Counted from the first letter of the stretch, positions 35,451-44,067 are shown. The stretch: 64,000 bases of DNA from Ferrimonas aestuarii (GCF_005116665.1 NZ_SWCJ01000010.1:62001-126000), one strand, 5' to 3'. Notes: a model not told the origin generated them from the letters alone. Numbers and translations: made by a program.

Positions 35451-36528
35451 AAATATATATGTTACTCAACCAAGCTTACCGCCTTTAGATGAGTATGTAG
35501 CTCTTCTGGAGGAGATTTGGGATACCGGAATCCTAACCCACAATGGCCCAATGGTAAGAAACCTAGAAAGCCAACTGTGCGAAAAATTGGCTTTGAGTAA
35601 CTTGTCTCTGGTTACAAATGGTACTATCGCTTTACAGATGGCTATGAAAGCCCTTGATCTTAAAGGTGAAGTGATAACCACGCCATTTAGTTGGATTGCA
35701 ACGGTCAGTGCCATCAAGTGGGAACATTGTACTCCGGTATTCTGTGATATTGATGAAGATACATTTAATATCGATGTTGATAAGATTGAGGATCTTATTA
35801 ACGAAAATACCGTTGCCATTATGCCTGTACACGTGTTTGGTGCTGCTTGTGATATTGAGCGTATTGAAGCGATAGCAGCAAAGCATGGTTTAAAAGTTAT
35901 CTATGATGCTGCCCATGCTTTAGGTTCTACCTATAAGGGTAAGAGTTTGCTCAGCTATGGTGATGTTTCTGCGACAAGTCTTCACGGAACTAAGCTGTTT
36001 AATACTGCTGAAGGTGGAGCCTGTATTGCGAAAACGGATAGTTTGCATGAGAGAATTAACCGTATTCGCTTCTTTGGTCATGATGAATCACGAGATATTG
36101 TTGAAGATGGCTTCAACGGCAAAATGACTGAGGTGCATGCTGCTCTAGGACTGGCTAACCTTAAATATTTCGATGACGTGTTGAAAGATCGGAAGTCTAA
36201 GTATCATCTCTATATGGATACGTTGTCTGGAGTTCAGGGATTAACATACCAAGCGATTAAGTTTGGTGAGTGCAACTACTCCTATTTCCCAATTGTTTTT
36301 GAAAATGAAGATGTCTTGTTGAATGTTATGGCAGCATTGAATAGTAATGACATCTATCCTAGACGGTATTTTTATCCATCGTTGAACACCTTTGAAAAAG
36401 TGGTTAGCAAGCAGGCTGCACCTGTCTCTGAATCGCTGTCTAAGAGAATTTTGTGCCTGCCTCTATACAAGGGGCTGCAGGTATCGGATATCCAGACCAT
36501 CTGTCAGATAGTAAAAGCGGCGATGTAA
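35443..36528 (+). CDS. DegT/DnrJ/EryC1 aminotransferase for a dTDP-4-keto sugar
   Basis: A 361-aa PLP-dependent sugar aminotransferase. It has LVTNGTIALQMAMKALDL, TTPFSWIATVSAIKWE, YDAAHALGSTYKG (with the Asp that contacts PLP), and the Schiff-base lysine in SLHGTKLFNTAEGG (about residue 186). These enzymes aminate keto sugars, often at C4. After the 2,3-dehydratase and ketoreductase, the expected product is dTDP-4-amino-2,4,6-trideoxyhexose. The GTG at 35443 has AAGGA 7 bases upstream and overlaps the previous stop by 8 bases. Confidence 0.85.
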   Translation: MSKNIYVTQPSLPPLDEYVALLEEIWDTGILTHNGPMVRNLESQLCEKLALSNLSLVTNGTIALQMAMKALDLKGEVITTPFSWIATVSAIKWEHCTPVFCDIDEDTFNIDVDKIEDLINENTVAIMPVHVFGAACDIERIEAIAAKHGLKVIYDAAHALGSTYKGKSLLSYGDVSATSLHGTKLFNTAEGGACIAKTDSLHERINRIRFFGHDESRDIVEDGFNGKMTEVHAALGLANLKYFDDVLKDRKSKYHLYMDTLSGVQGLTYQAIKFGECNYSYFPIVFENEDVLLNVMAALNSNDIYPRRYFYPSLNTFEKVVSKQAAPVSESLSKRILCLPLYKGLQVSDIQTICQIVKAAM

Positions 36529-36530
36529 AA

Positions 36531-36563
36531 ACAAAAATGCCCCGACTTTAACGGGGCATTTCT
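36531..36563. terminator. Bidirectional terminator between aminotransferase and glmM
   Basis: Perfect 10-bp stem AAATGCCCCG/CGGGGCATTT with a 7-base loop, between two convergent genes. A-rich and T-rich flanks allow function on both strands. Confidence 0.85.
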
Positions 36564-36578
36564 CTATTCAGTACTCAA

Positions 36579-37922
36579 TTACCCTAGGGCATCGACTCGT
36601 GCAACTTCGTCAGCAATTCGCTGTGCGAGAGCCTGAACTTGATCTTGATCTTCCCCTTCCACCATCACGCGAATCAGTGGTTCGGTACCGGATTTGCGCA
36701 GTAACACTCGACCTCGACCAGCGAGCTCCGCTTCTACTTCACCAGCGACATTGATAACCGATTCCGACTCGAGAGGCTGTGTGCGGCCAGAAAAGCGCAC
36801 ATTGACTAAAACCTGAGGCATCAGAGTCATGCCGCTGCGGGCCTGGCTTAGGGTCTGTTTGGTTTCCGCCAACACTTGCAGTACTTGCAAGGCGGCAACA
36901 ATACCGTCGCCGGTGGTGGAGTGATCCAAAGAGAGGATGTGCCCTGAGTTTTCACCACCCAGCTTCCAGCCTTTCTCTTTTAGCATCTCAACCACATATC
37001 GGTCGCCAACCTTGGAGCGAGCAAACTCGATGCCCCGTGTTTTCAGAGCCAGTTCTAGGCCGATGTTGGCCATCTGGGTACCAACTACGCCTCCAAAAGA
37101 GATGCCTTTGTTCTTCCAGTGATTCGCTAGAATATAGAGGATGACGTCGCCATCGATCTTAGTGCCGTCGGAATCTACCATCATGACTCGGTCACCGTCA
37201 CCATCAAAGGCGATACCAAAATCTGCTCGTACTTCAATAACCTTCTCTTGAAGTGCTGCGAGATCGGTGGCACCGCATCCCTGGTTGATGTTAGTGCCAT
37301 TTGGGGCATTGAAGATGGTGATCACTTCGGCACCGAGTTCGGTAAATACCGGTGGTGCGACGTGATAGGTAGCACCATTGGCGCAATCGAGTACGATGCG
37401 CAATCCTCGAAGATTGAAGTCACGGCTAAAGGTGCCTTTGCAGCACTCAATGTAACGACCGGCAGCATCGGAGATTCGGGTGGCTTTTCCCAGTTGTTCC
37501 GATGGTACGCAATCCATCTCTTTGTCCATCCATGACTCAATCTCAAGCTCTATTTCGTCATTGAGCTTGGTGCCCTCTGAACTGAAGAACTTAATGCCGT
37601 TGTCGTGGTATGGGTTGTGAGATGCGCTGATCACGACGCCAGCTTCACCGCGGAAGGTGCGGGTCAGGTAAGCGACCGCAGGCGTTGGCATTGGACCAAG
37701 GAAGGCAACATCGATACCAGCAGATAGAAAGCCTGCTTCCATTGCGGATTCCAGCATGTAGCCGGAGATTCGGGGATCTTTGCCGATAAGTACACGACTG
37801 TTGCCTTGTTTGGCCAGTACCTTACCTGCAGCCCATGCCAATTTCATGGCGAAGGCTGGAGTAATGGGGTATTGACCCACTAGGCCACGAACCCCATCGG
37901 TTCCAAAATACTTTCGAGACAT
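36579..37922 (-). CDS. glmM: Phosphoglucosamine mutase
   Basis: A 447-aa enzyme that interconverts glucosamine-6-phosphate and glucosamine-1-phosphate for peptidoglycan and LPS precursors. Motifs: [12 protein letters not shown] at the N-terminus, the phosphoserine loop [18 protein letters not shown], the metal-binding [31 protein letters not shown] and the C-terminal [16 protein letters not shown]. Full length, intact. In Escherichia coli it follows folP; here no folP is adjacent. Confidence 0.97.
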   Translation of the reverse strand: MSRKYFGTDGVRGLVGQYPITPAFAMKLAWAAGKVLAKQGNSRVLIGKDPRISGYMLESAMEAGFLSAGIDVAFLGPMPTPAVAYLTRTFRGEAGVVISASHNPYHDNGIKFFSSEGTKLNDEIELEIESWMDKEMDCVPSEQLGKATRISDAAGRYIECCKGTFSRDFNLRGLRIVLDCANGATYHVAPPVFTELGAEVITIFNAPNGTNINQGCGATDLAALQEKVIEVRADFGIAFDGDGDRVMMVDSDGTKIDGDVILYILANHWKNKGISFGGVVGTQMANIGLELALKTRGIEFARSKVGDRYVVEMLKEKGWKLGGENSGHILSLDHSTTGDGIVAALQVLQVLAETKQTLSQARSGMTLMPQVLVNVRFSGRTQPLESESVINVAGEVEAELAGRGRVLLRKSGTEPLIRVMVEGEDQDQVQALAQRIADEVARVDALG

Positions 37923-37965
37923 AAACTAAATTCTGCGTTTGAGATAAAGATAATTTTTGGATGAG

Positions 37966-38337
37966 TTAGTCTGCAGCCAATTCGTTAGCCAACTCTTCGG
38001 CGCTCATCACATCGCCTTCGCCGCCGCGCGTTGGAACAACGGCGATATCAAAGCCGTCTTTTGTCATGCCTGGTGCCCATTTCTCGAGGAAATCACCTAG
38101 GCTGATGGCCATGGCTTTACAGCCTTGGTAATCCTCTACTGCCCAGCTCTGGGCTAACGCTTCATCGTGCCATAATACCAAACATTGCTCTTCGCCGGTG
38201 TCCACTAGCACACAGCCTTGTTCGTTAGCTAGAGTCCAAAGTTTTTGATTTTGTTTAACTTGTTCGATGAATTCGGCGAAACGTTGCTGGCTGGTTTGAC
38301 GGTAAAACCCATCAATTTGCTCTTGGGTGAAGGGCAT
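37966..38337 (-). CDS. DUF2750 family protein
   Basis: A 123-aa cytoplasmic protein. It matches the DUF2750 pattern, with an N-terminal FYRQTSQQRFAEFIEQVKQ helix, WTLANEQGCVLVDTGEEQCLVLWHDEALAQ and a C-terminal SLGDFLEKWAPGM segment. Function is unknown. It lies 43 bases upstream of glmM on the same strand and could be cotranscribed with it. Confidence 0.8.
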   Translation of the reverse strand: MPFTQEQIDGFYRQTSQQRFAEFIEQVKQNQKLWTLANEQGCVLVDTGEEQCLVLWHDEALAQSWAVEDYQGCKAMAISLGDFLEKWAPGMTKDGFDIAVVPTRGGEGDVMSAEELANELAAD

Positions 38338-38444
38338 GTGAGGCTCTCTTAGAAATAAAAAACGTCGCGATTATACCAGTCTCTGGTAGGGATAACCAAA
38401 ATCCCCTTAGCGCCGATGTGTTGTCAGCTTGATTCTAGATAAGG

Positions 38445-38816
38445 TTAACAGTTGATCACCATCTCTCGCTGGTCATCTAAATCTTGCAATTGAGCAATGA
38501 TCGCTTCCAGTTGCTTCTGTATGTCACTGATCTCGGTCTGCCACTGTTTTATCTCTGTTGGGCACAGGGGTAAGTAGTTAGCAGCAAGGTTGATGTAAGC
38601 GGATAACTCAAACAGCTGGCCGTATGCGATGGTGGCGCTGCGTTTGCATGGTGGGGAGACGTCATAACTTTTGGCAAGATTGCAGCTGATGGCGATGACG
38701 CTACTGGAGAGGCGCTCCCCCATGTCACTGCGAATGTCATCGACGATATGGTTGTGAATGGCAATCACCAAGCGGCAACTGCGTTCCCAAACGGCTAATA
38801 AACCCTGTGAATGCAT
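38445..38816 (-). CDS. Four-helix-bundle protein (S23/bvIS family)
   Basis: A 123-aa all-helical protein similar to the four-helix-bundle family first noticed as 23S rRNA intervening-sequence proteins: LLAVWERSCRLVIAIHNHIV, RLSSSVIAISCNLAKSYDVS and YGQLFELSAYINLAANYLPL match the family pattern. Function is unknown, perhaps nucleic-acid related. I choose the ATG at 38816 because TGGAG lies 7-8 bases before it; an upstream ATG at 38864 sits directly behind the terminator of the preceding symporter gene and lacks a ribosome site. Confidence 0.72.
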   Translation of the reverse strand: MHSQGLLAVWERSCRLVIAIHNHIVDDIRSDMGERLSSSVIAISCNLAKSYDVSPPCKRSATIAYGQLFELSAYINLAANYLPLCPTEIKQWQTEISDIQKQLEAIIAQLQDLDDQREMVINC

Positions 38817-38864
38817 TGAAGCTCCATTTTCTGCACCGACGCTGAAAAGTTTAGTCAATGACAT

Positions 38865-38891
38865 AAAAAAAGGGCCGTAACGGCCCTTTTT
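38865..38891 (-). terminator. Terminator after the symporter gene
   Basis: A 7-bp stem AGGGCCG/CGGCCCT with a 3-base loop, flanked on the reading (minus) strand by T7. It separates the symporter from the four-helix-bundle gene. Confidence 0.85.
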
Positions 38892-38906
38892 ATTTATTCG
38901 CAGGTT

Positions 38907-40202
38907 CTATTTTCGGTCGCCCATTAACTCGGCACCGGCCAGTGGGTCGTTAAACACCTCTGGTTCAAACTCTTTTTCAGACTTTGCCACGATGCAGGTT
39001 ACGGCGGCATCACCGGTCACGTTGACGGCGGTTCGTACCATATCCAGCAAGCGGTCAACACCCAGAATCAGGGCGATGCCTTCAACAGGCAGGCCAACTT
39101 GGTTAAGCACCATGGCCAACATGATAAGGCCCACACCAGGAACGCCGGCGGTGCCGATGGAGGCAAGGGTGGCTGTCACGATGACCATGACGTAGTCACT
39201 GATGGTCAAATCGATGGCAAACACCTGAGCGATGAACACCGTCGCTACACCTTGCATGATGGCGGTGCCATCCATGTTGATGGTGGCGCCCAGAGGCAGT
39301 GAAAATGAACTGATGTTGTTGTGCACACCCAAACGGTAATTGGCCGTCTCAATGGTTACCGGCAAGGTTGCGTTTGAGCTGGCGGTGGAGAAGGCAAACA
39401 GCTGCACGCTGCGCATCTTCTTCAAGAAGGTGATTGGGTTCAAACCACTAAGCAGTTTCAACAGCAGTGGGTAGGTCACCAGACCATGCACAAACAGCAC
39501 CACCAGCACCAGCAGGAAGTACTTAATCACGCTGGCGAAGGTATCTAGGCCTAAGGTCATCGCCAGTTTGGCCATCAATGCGAAGACACCGTATGGCGCC
39601 AAAGACATCAAGATGGTTACCAGCTTCATTACCACTTCGTTGATATCTTCAAAGAAGTTACGGATGCGAGCACCGCGCTCACCACTTTGGGCGATGGCGA
39701 TACCGAAGATGATGGCAAACACAATGATCTGCAGCATGCTGCCTTTGGCCATCGCGTCGATGGGGTTGCTCGGTACGATGTTAACCAGTACCTGGCTCAG
39801 TGGTGGTGCCGACTTGGCATCAAAGGCCAACCCTTCGGCGGCCATGGTGGCATCACCAGGCTGCACGATATTGGCAGCGGTAATAGCCAGTGTAATGGCA
39901 ATGGCGGTGGTGGTGAGGTAGAGAATGAGAGTTTTCCCACCCAAGCGCCCCAGCTTGCTAGGGTCGGACAGTGATGCCGTACCGCAAACCAGAGACACAA
40001 ATACCAGTGGCACTACCAACATCTTCAACGAGGAGACGAAGATATTACCCACAACACCAAATAGGCCATCGACTAGGTAGGTTTGTGCCAGCTCGCTCTC
40101 AGGGAACAGAACTCGCAGCAGCCCACCGATGAAGATACCCCCGACCATGCCGATGAGAATCTTGGCAGTCAGGCCCATTTTCTTTTGCACTTTTGCAGTC
40201 AT
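38907..40202 (-). CDS. Dicarboxylate/amino acid:cation symporter (DAACS family, GltP-like)
   Basis: A 431-aa inner-membrane transporter that takes up glutamate, aspartate or C4-dicarboxylates with Na+ or H+. It has about eight TM helices and two hairpins. Family motifs: FSTASSNATLPVTIE (serine-rich hairpin, about residue 270), LPLGATINMDGTAI (about 300) and the C-terminal GVDRLLDMVRTAVNVTGDA (about 385). The ATG at 40202 follows AAGGAAG by 5 bases; a further ATG at 40217 lies before that site. Substrate cannot be told from sequence. It is monocistronic, closed by the terminator at 38865. Confidence 0.92.
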   Translation of the reverse strand: MTAKVQKKMGLTAKILIGMVGGIFIGGLLRVLFPESELAQTYLVDGLFGVVGNIFVSSLKMLVVPLVFVSLVCGTASLSDPSKLGRLGGKTLILYLTTTAIAITLAITAANIVQPGDATMAAEGLAFDAKSAPPLSQVLVNIVPSNPIDAMAKGSMLQIIVFAIIFGIAIAQSGERGARIRNFFEDINEVVMKLVTILMSLAPYGVFALMAKLAMTLGLDTFASVIKYFLLVLVVLFVHGLVTYPLLLKLLSGLNPITFLKKMRSVQLFAFSTASSNATLPVTIETANYRLGVHNNISSFSLPLGATINMDGTAIMQGVATVFIAQVFAIDLTISDYVMVIVTATLASIGTAGVPGVGLIMLAMVLNQVGLPVEGIALILGVDRLLDMVRTAVNVTGDAAVTCIVAKSEKEFEPEVFNDPLAGAELMGDRK

Positions 40203-40673
40203 GCAAACTTCCTTCATGTTTCTATTTTTTTATAAGCGGCCTAAGCCTAGCAATAATTGCTCATGAGAAAAAAGGGGGTTGAAGTAGATTTATGGGGTGA
40301 CTTTCGCTTTTTGTGTTCGGATTGATGCGCTTTGGTGGCTGTTTTGTGTAATTGATGGCTCCATGGTGTGGGTTTTTGGTGCTTGAGGTGTGCATTAAGT
40401 GTTAAATTTCGAGGCCTCGATTTTGAGTCGATGACGAATCTAGGTTGCTAAGTTTAGAGAGAAATATCGCTTCTGTTAACACTTTTGGTGAATGGTGGTG
40501 GCCTTTTCCGGTTTTCTCTGGTATCCGCGTTGTTTTGAGCTGTGGAAAGGGCAATGAAAACCATAGGAGGGCGAGGGGCTTCGTAAGGAGCAATTGAGTT
40601 GGGGGCGCCGACCCCAAAGGCTTGGTGTCGGCTAAGTGACCAAGAGCTGCTTTGAAAGGCAGTAAATAGAAGT
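40203..40673. other. 471-bp gap between the symporter and dusC
   Basis: No supported gene. Open frames on the minus strand at 40402-40726 overlap dusC and show no family features. A short palindrome, CGAGGCCTCG near 40410, is present. The symporter promoter is expected in the part next to it, but no clear sigma-70 match was found by eye. Confidence 0.5.
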
Positions 40674-41627
40674 TTATGCCTGTTGAGCTTGTTCACTGCG
40701 GCGCTGAAGCAAAGAGACAATCTCATCGGACTGCTTCATGGTGCGAACCTCTTTAAACAGCAGTTGTGCCTCTGGGTATTGCAGCATGATGTAGCGTAAC
40801 CACTGCTTGATGCGATTAGGGAAGTAGATCTCTTTGTCGCCCATCACCTCTAGCTGCGAATAGTCGGCGATTAATAGCATCAATTGGTGCCAAGGCAGTT
40901 TTTGATCAATGCCTTTAACCACATCGGCTAAATTGGGAACGGCGAGGGCACCTCGACCCAACATTATTTGTTCACAACCACTGGCTTTCATGCAGGCGAG
41001 GGCATCGTCGCGATTCCAAATTTCGCCATTGGCAATCACAGGAATGGAAAGGCGATCTTTGATCGGCTTGATGGCTGCCCAGTTGATGCGTTCGGCTCGG
41101 TAACCATCTTCTTTGGTGCGACCATGGACGGCCAACTCATCGGCACCGCCGCTGGCGGCGGCATCGGCGATCTCCAGCGCTCGAGCATCGCAGTCCCAAC
41201 CGAGACGAATTTTTGCGGTTACCGGCAGATGCGATGGCACCGCTGCACGTACCGATTTTACAATCTGATGAAGCTGCTCTGGGTGATTTAGTAGTACTGC
41301 GCCGCCACGGGAGCGGTTGACGGTTTTCGCTGGGCAGCCGAAGTTCAGGTCGATGCCAGGAGAGCCAAGTTCAGCGGCTCGAGCAGCGTTTTCTGCCATC
41401 CAATCCGGGTCTTGTCCCAACAGTTGTACCCGTACAGGGGTTCCCGATAGGGTTTTTCCACCTTGATTGAGCTCTGGGCAGAGTCGATGAAAGACCTTGT
41501 CCGGTAAACATTGGTTAATTACTCGCACGAATTCGGTCACGCACAGATCGTACTGACTGATTTGAGTAAAGATTTGCCGCATCAGGGGATCCATCACCCC
41601 TTCCATCGGCGCGAGCACCACTTTCAT
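40674..41627 (-). CDS. dusC: tRNA-dihydrouridine(16) synthase
   Basis: A 317-aa flavin enzyme reducing uridine 16 of tRNA D-loops. Motifs: VVLAPMEGVMDPLMRQ (FMN site), CVTEFVRV, PGIDLNFGCPAKTVNRSRGGAVLL with the catalytic Cys (about residue 98), HGRTKEDGY and VIANGEIW. Together FVRV and the C-terminal recruitment domain place it in the DusC subgroup. ATG 41627 is preferred over the in-frame TTG one codon upstream. It is divergently oriented from the bufferin operon. Confidence 0.93.
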   Translation of the reverse strand: MKVVLAPMEGVMDPLMRQIFTQISQYDLCVTEFVRVINQCLPDKVFHRLCPELNQGGKTLSGTPVRVQLLGQDPDWMAENAARAAELGSPGIDLNFGCPAKTVNRSRGGAVLLNHPEQLHQIVKSVRAAVPSHLPVTAKIRLGWDCDARALEIADAAASGGADELAVHGRTKEDGYRAERINWAAIKPIKDRLSIPVIANGEIWNRDDALACMKASGCEQIMLGRGALAVPNLADVVKGIDQKLPWHQLMLLIADYSQLEVMGDKEIYFPNRIKQWLRYIMLQYPEAQLLFKEVRTMKQSDEIVSLLQRRSEQAQQA

Positions 41628-41786
41628 CAAGATATTTACCTACCTAAAAACAAGGGCGGCAATTTTACCAATCCACCGCAAATACGCCAGTCCCACCATG
41701 ATTTAAGCCTCCGGAAAACAGCAAGATCAAAAAAAGTTGTTATATTTTGAAATAGATCTCATTTCGGTTGGGTCTATTACCGTAAG

Positions 41787-41805
41787 CCAGCGAGCACAAC
41801 GCTGG
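41787..41805. promoter_or_regulatory. Inverted repeat upstream of the bufferin peptide gene
   Basis: CCAGCG and CGCTGG form an inverted repeat with a 7-base spacer, 46 bases before the peptide start. It may be an operator or a leader hairpin in this metal-stress-type operon. A strong ribosome site (GGAAGGAAGG, 41835-41844) follows. Which of these is regulatory is unknown. Confidence 0.3.
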
Positions 41806-41851
41806 AAAGCCAATGGTTTATGTAATCCGTTTATGGAAGGAAGGTAAGATT

Positions 41852-42256
41852 ATGAATACTGTTAAAAAAACCACTGTAGCTGCGGCGTTGGGTCTGTGTG
41901 TTGCTGGTACTGCGATGGCTGCAAATGCCGCAATGGACAACCCATTTGAAACGCAAACTCTGACTGCTGGTTATCAATTGGATGGTGACAAACATAAAGA
42001 GGGTAAATGTGGTGAAGGCAAATGCGGCGAAGGTAAGTGCGGCGGCGAAAAGAAAGGCCATAGCGAAGGTAAGTGTGGCGAAGGAAAATGCGGCGGTGAA
42101 AAGAAAGGCCACGCCGAAGGTAAGTGCGGTGAAGGCAAATGCGGCGGTGAAAAGAAAGGCCACGCCGAAGGTAAGTGCGGTGAAGGTAAGTGCGGCGGAG
42201 AGAAGAAATCCGGCGAAGGTAAGTGTGGTGAAGGCAAGTGCGGTGGCGCTGCTTAA
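41852..42256 (+). CDS. bufA: Bufferin/HvfA-type copper-binding RiPP precursor with eleven EGKCG motifs
   Basis: A 134-aa secreted precursor. Sec signal (MNTVKKTTVAAALGLCVAGTAMA) precedes a linker of about 30 residues and then a low-complexity tail of eleven EGKCG motifs, mostly in pairs separated by GEKKGHA or GEKKGHS. In Haemophilus HvfA the MNIO enzyme converts Cys of EGKCG into oxazolone/thioamide pairs that bind copper; in Caulobacter bufferins protect against copper. The next two genes are the matching DUF692 and DUF2063 proteins, so the assignment is firm. His residues in the spacers could also bind metal. The ATG at 41852 has a very strong ribosome site; an earlier in-frame ATG at 41813 would spoil the signal peptide. 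Confidence 0.93.
   Translation: MNTVKKTTVAAALGLCVAGTAMAANAAMDNPFETQTLTAGYQLDGDKHKEGKCGEGKCGEGKCGGEKKGHSEGKCGEGKCGGEKKGHAEGKCGEGKCGGEKKGHAEGKCGEGKCGGEKKSGEGKCGEGKCGGAA
41999..42247 (+). repeat. Tandem coding repeat, about 51-bp unit, encoding EGKCG pairs
   Basis: Direct repeats encode EGKCGEGKCGGEKKGHA with small variations. The unit is 17 codons; the first and last units are irregular (three motifs at the start, a shortened spacer at the end). Synonymous differences between units show that they are not all recent copies. Copy number may vary between strains. Confidence 0.85.
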
Positions 42257-42277
42257 TCACAACCGATAATACGGTGT

Positions 42278-42307
42278 GGGGCAGGCTCGATTCTGCCCCT
42301 ACTTTTT
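42278..42307 (+). terminator. Attenuator-like hairpin between bufA and bufB
   Basis: GGGGCAG and CTGCCCC form a perfect 7-bp stem with an 8-base loop, followed by TACTTTTTA. Placed 22 bases after the peptide stop, it probably lets most transcripts end there, giving far more peptide than modifying enzyme. Confidence 0.75.
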
Positions 42308-42481
42308 ATACCGATGCCATTGAGGATATGGTTGGTTCAAAGCATGAAAGAGAACGGTTCAATTAAGGCGTTCAATTTCGGTGCTAGTGGCCTTAATAAC
42401 AAATTGAGCAATGGCGTTAGAAACCATTCCAGTGATCTCATCGAGTGTGATCAGTGGAATGGGCGTTTACAGGGGGATGTG

Positions 42482-43312
42482 ATGTTAACTGGTGCTGGGC
42501 TAGGTCTAAAAAGAGAGATGGTGGCGGAGTTTTGCGACTCAGGTGTGCCTTCTGCGGTTCAATTTTTGGAGGTGGCTCCGGAAAACTGGTTAAAAGTATC
42601 TCCAAGGCTAGCCAGACAGTTTCGCGAGCTCACTGAAAAGGTTCCCTTTGTCTGTCATGGGTTATCGCTTTCTATTGGTGCCCCAGCGCCTTTGGACATC
42701 GACTTTGTTCGTCAGGTCAAAACCTTTCTCGACACCCACAATATTGATCTTTACTCCGAGCACCTTAGTTATTGCTCCGGTAATGCACACATGTATGACT
42801 TGATGCCGATCCCCTTTACTCAAGAAGCGGTCACCCACGTCGCTGAGCGCATTCGCACCGTACAGGATATCTTGGAGCGGCCGCTGGTTATCGAAAACGT
42901 TTCTTATTATGTAGAGGCTGGTGCCGAGATGGATGAGCTTAGCTTTATCAATGGCGTGCTGGCGGAGTCTGACTGTCAACTGCTGCTGGACGTAAATAAC
43001 ATCTATGTAAATAGCGTTAACCACAACTACGATCCCAAGGCATTTTTGTTGGGACTCGATGGGAAACGCACCGCTTATTATCATATCGCTGGTCATTACG
43101 AGCAGGCCCCAGATCTGTTAGTTGATACTCACGGTGCCCCAGTTCGAGAAGACGTATGGCAGCTGCTGCAGCTTGCTTATGAAACCCATGGCATTCACCC
43201 CACGTTGTTGGAGCGGGATTTCAATATTCCGTCGACAGCGGAGTTGATGGTGGAGATTGATAAGATTCACCACACTCAGTCTGAGGTTCGCCAGTTAGGG
43301 AAGAGTGCATGA
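42482..43312 (+). CDS. bufB: DUF692 (MNIO) multinuclear iron peptide-modifying enzyme
   Basis: A 276-aa TIM-barrel enzyme of the MNIO family that uses two or three iron ions and oxygen to modify Cys in its peptide partner. Family segments: GAGLGLKREMVAEF at the N-terminus, FLEVAPENW, HGLSLSIGAPAPLD, YSEHLSYCSG, IENVSYY, LLDVNNIYVN and YHIAGHYE, which contain the iron-binding His, Glu and Asp. I start at ATG 42482, which has AGGGGG 5-6 bases upstream and begins the conserved domain; an in-frame ATG at 42314 would add 56 non-family residues. It acts on the EGKCG peptide encoded just upstream. Confidence 0.93.
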   Translation: MLTGAGLGLKREMVAEFCDSGVPSAVQFLEVAPENWLKVSPRLARQFRELTEKVPFVCHGLSLSIGAPAPLDIDFVRQVKTFLDTHNIDLYSEHLSYCSGNAHMYDLMPIPFTQEAVTHVAERIRTVQDILERPLVIENVSYYVEAGAEMDELSFINGVLAESDCQLLLDVNNIYVNSVNHNYDPKAFLLGLDGKRTAYYHIAGHYEQAPDLLVDTHGAPVREDVWQLLQLAYETHGIHPTLLERDFNIPSTAELMVEIDKIHHTQSEVRQLGKSA

Positions 43313-44067
43313 GTGATTTTAAGCAGCTACAACAGGATTTTATGGGGTACGTGCGGGATCCCAAACGCCCCATACCTGCCGGCGCTTCAGAGGAGCGCAT
43401 GGGGATCTATCGCGAGCTGATGCTCAATAACGTCAGCAGTTTTGTGGACAGTGGTTTCCCAGTGCTGAAATCTCTGTTGACTGAGGATCGCTGGCAGCAG
43501 TTAAAGCGGGATTTTTTCAAAGAACACGATTGCACCTCACCGCTGTTTGTTGAGATAGCCAAAGAATTTTTGTGTTATTTGCAGCAAGGTTTCCAGCCTC
43601 AAGCTGGTGAGCCGCCTTATGTGGTGGAGCTCGCACACTATGAGTACTTGGAGCTCAAGTTGGATATTGAGCCGGAAGACCTAAGCCGTCGGACGTTAGG
43701 AGCCAACGACGATTTGGCAATGACGCCACTCTATCTTAATCGCGTAGCGGAGTTGGCTCAGTATCGCTACCCACTGCACCAAGTGTCCGCCAACAACGTT
43801 GAGGTGGAGCAGCAGCAGACGTTACTGTTGGTGTATCGTGACCCAGAATTAGACATTCGCTTTATGGCGGTGAACGGCATGACTGCAACGCTGTTAAGTC
43901 TGCTGAACACTGAACAACCCACTGAGCTGGATAAGATTATTTCTTCGCTTCAACAACAGTTTACTCAGTTTCCAGAACAGGTTATTGCCCAAGGGGCTCT
44001 GCAAACCCTTGCCACCTTGGCCCGTGCTGGTGTTGTGGTAAAGGATGGGGTAGGGCAGAAAACCTAG
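43309..44067 (+). CDS. bufC: DUF2063 partner protein of the MNIO enzyme
   Basis: A 252-aa protein with the N-terminal DUF2063 domain (RMGIYRELMLNNVSSFVDSGFPVLKSLL, about 30-60) that is usually encoded beside DUF692 enzymes. In studied RiPP systems this partner recognises the precursor leader and delivers it to the enzyme. The C-terminal half is a second, less conserved domain. The 4-base overlap with bufB indicates tight stoichiometry. No DoxX-like membrane gene, common in hvf operons, follows here. Confidence 0.9.
   Translation: MSDFKQLQQDFMGYVRDPKRPIPAGASEERMGIYRELMLNNVSSFVDSGFPVLKSLLTEDRWQQLKRDFFKEHDCTSPLFVEIAKEFLCYLQQGFQPQAGEPPYVVELAHYEYLELKLDIEPEDLSRRTLGANDDLAMTPLYLNRVAELAQYRYPLHQVSANNVEVEQQQTLLLVYRDPELDIRFMAVNGMTATLLSLLNTEQPTELDKIISSLQQQFTQFPEQVIAQGALQTLATLARAGVVVKDGVGQKT

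Noticed and set aside
40402..40726. Minus-strand frames of 71 and 90 codons between the symporter and dusC
   Set aside because: They overlap the dusC end or each other and show no family features.
41999..42247. CRISPR-like array
   Set aside because: The repeats are contiguous coding units in frame without variable spacers and no cas genes are present.
41831..42260. Several open frames in other phases and on the minus strand over the EGKCG repeats
   Set aside because: Repetitive DNA with few stop codons. Products are low-complexity and the plus-strand precursor fits its enzyme neighbours.
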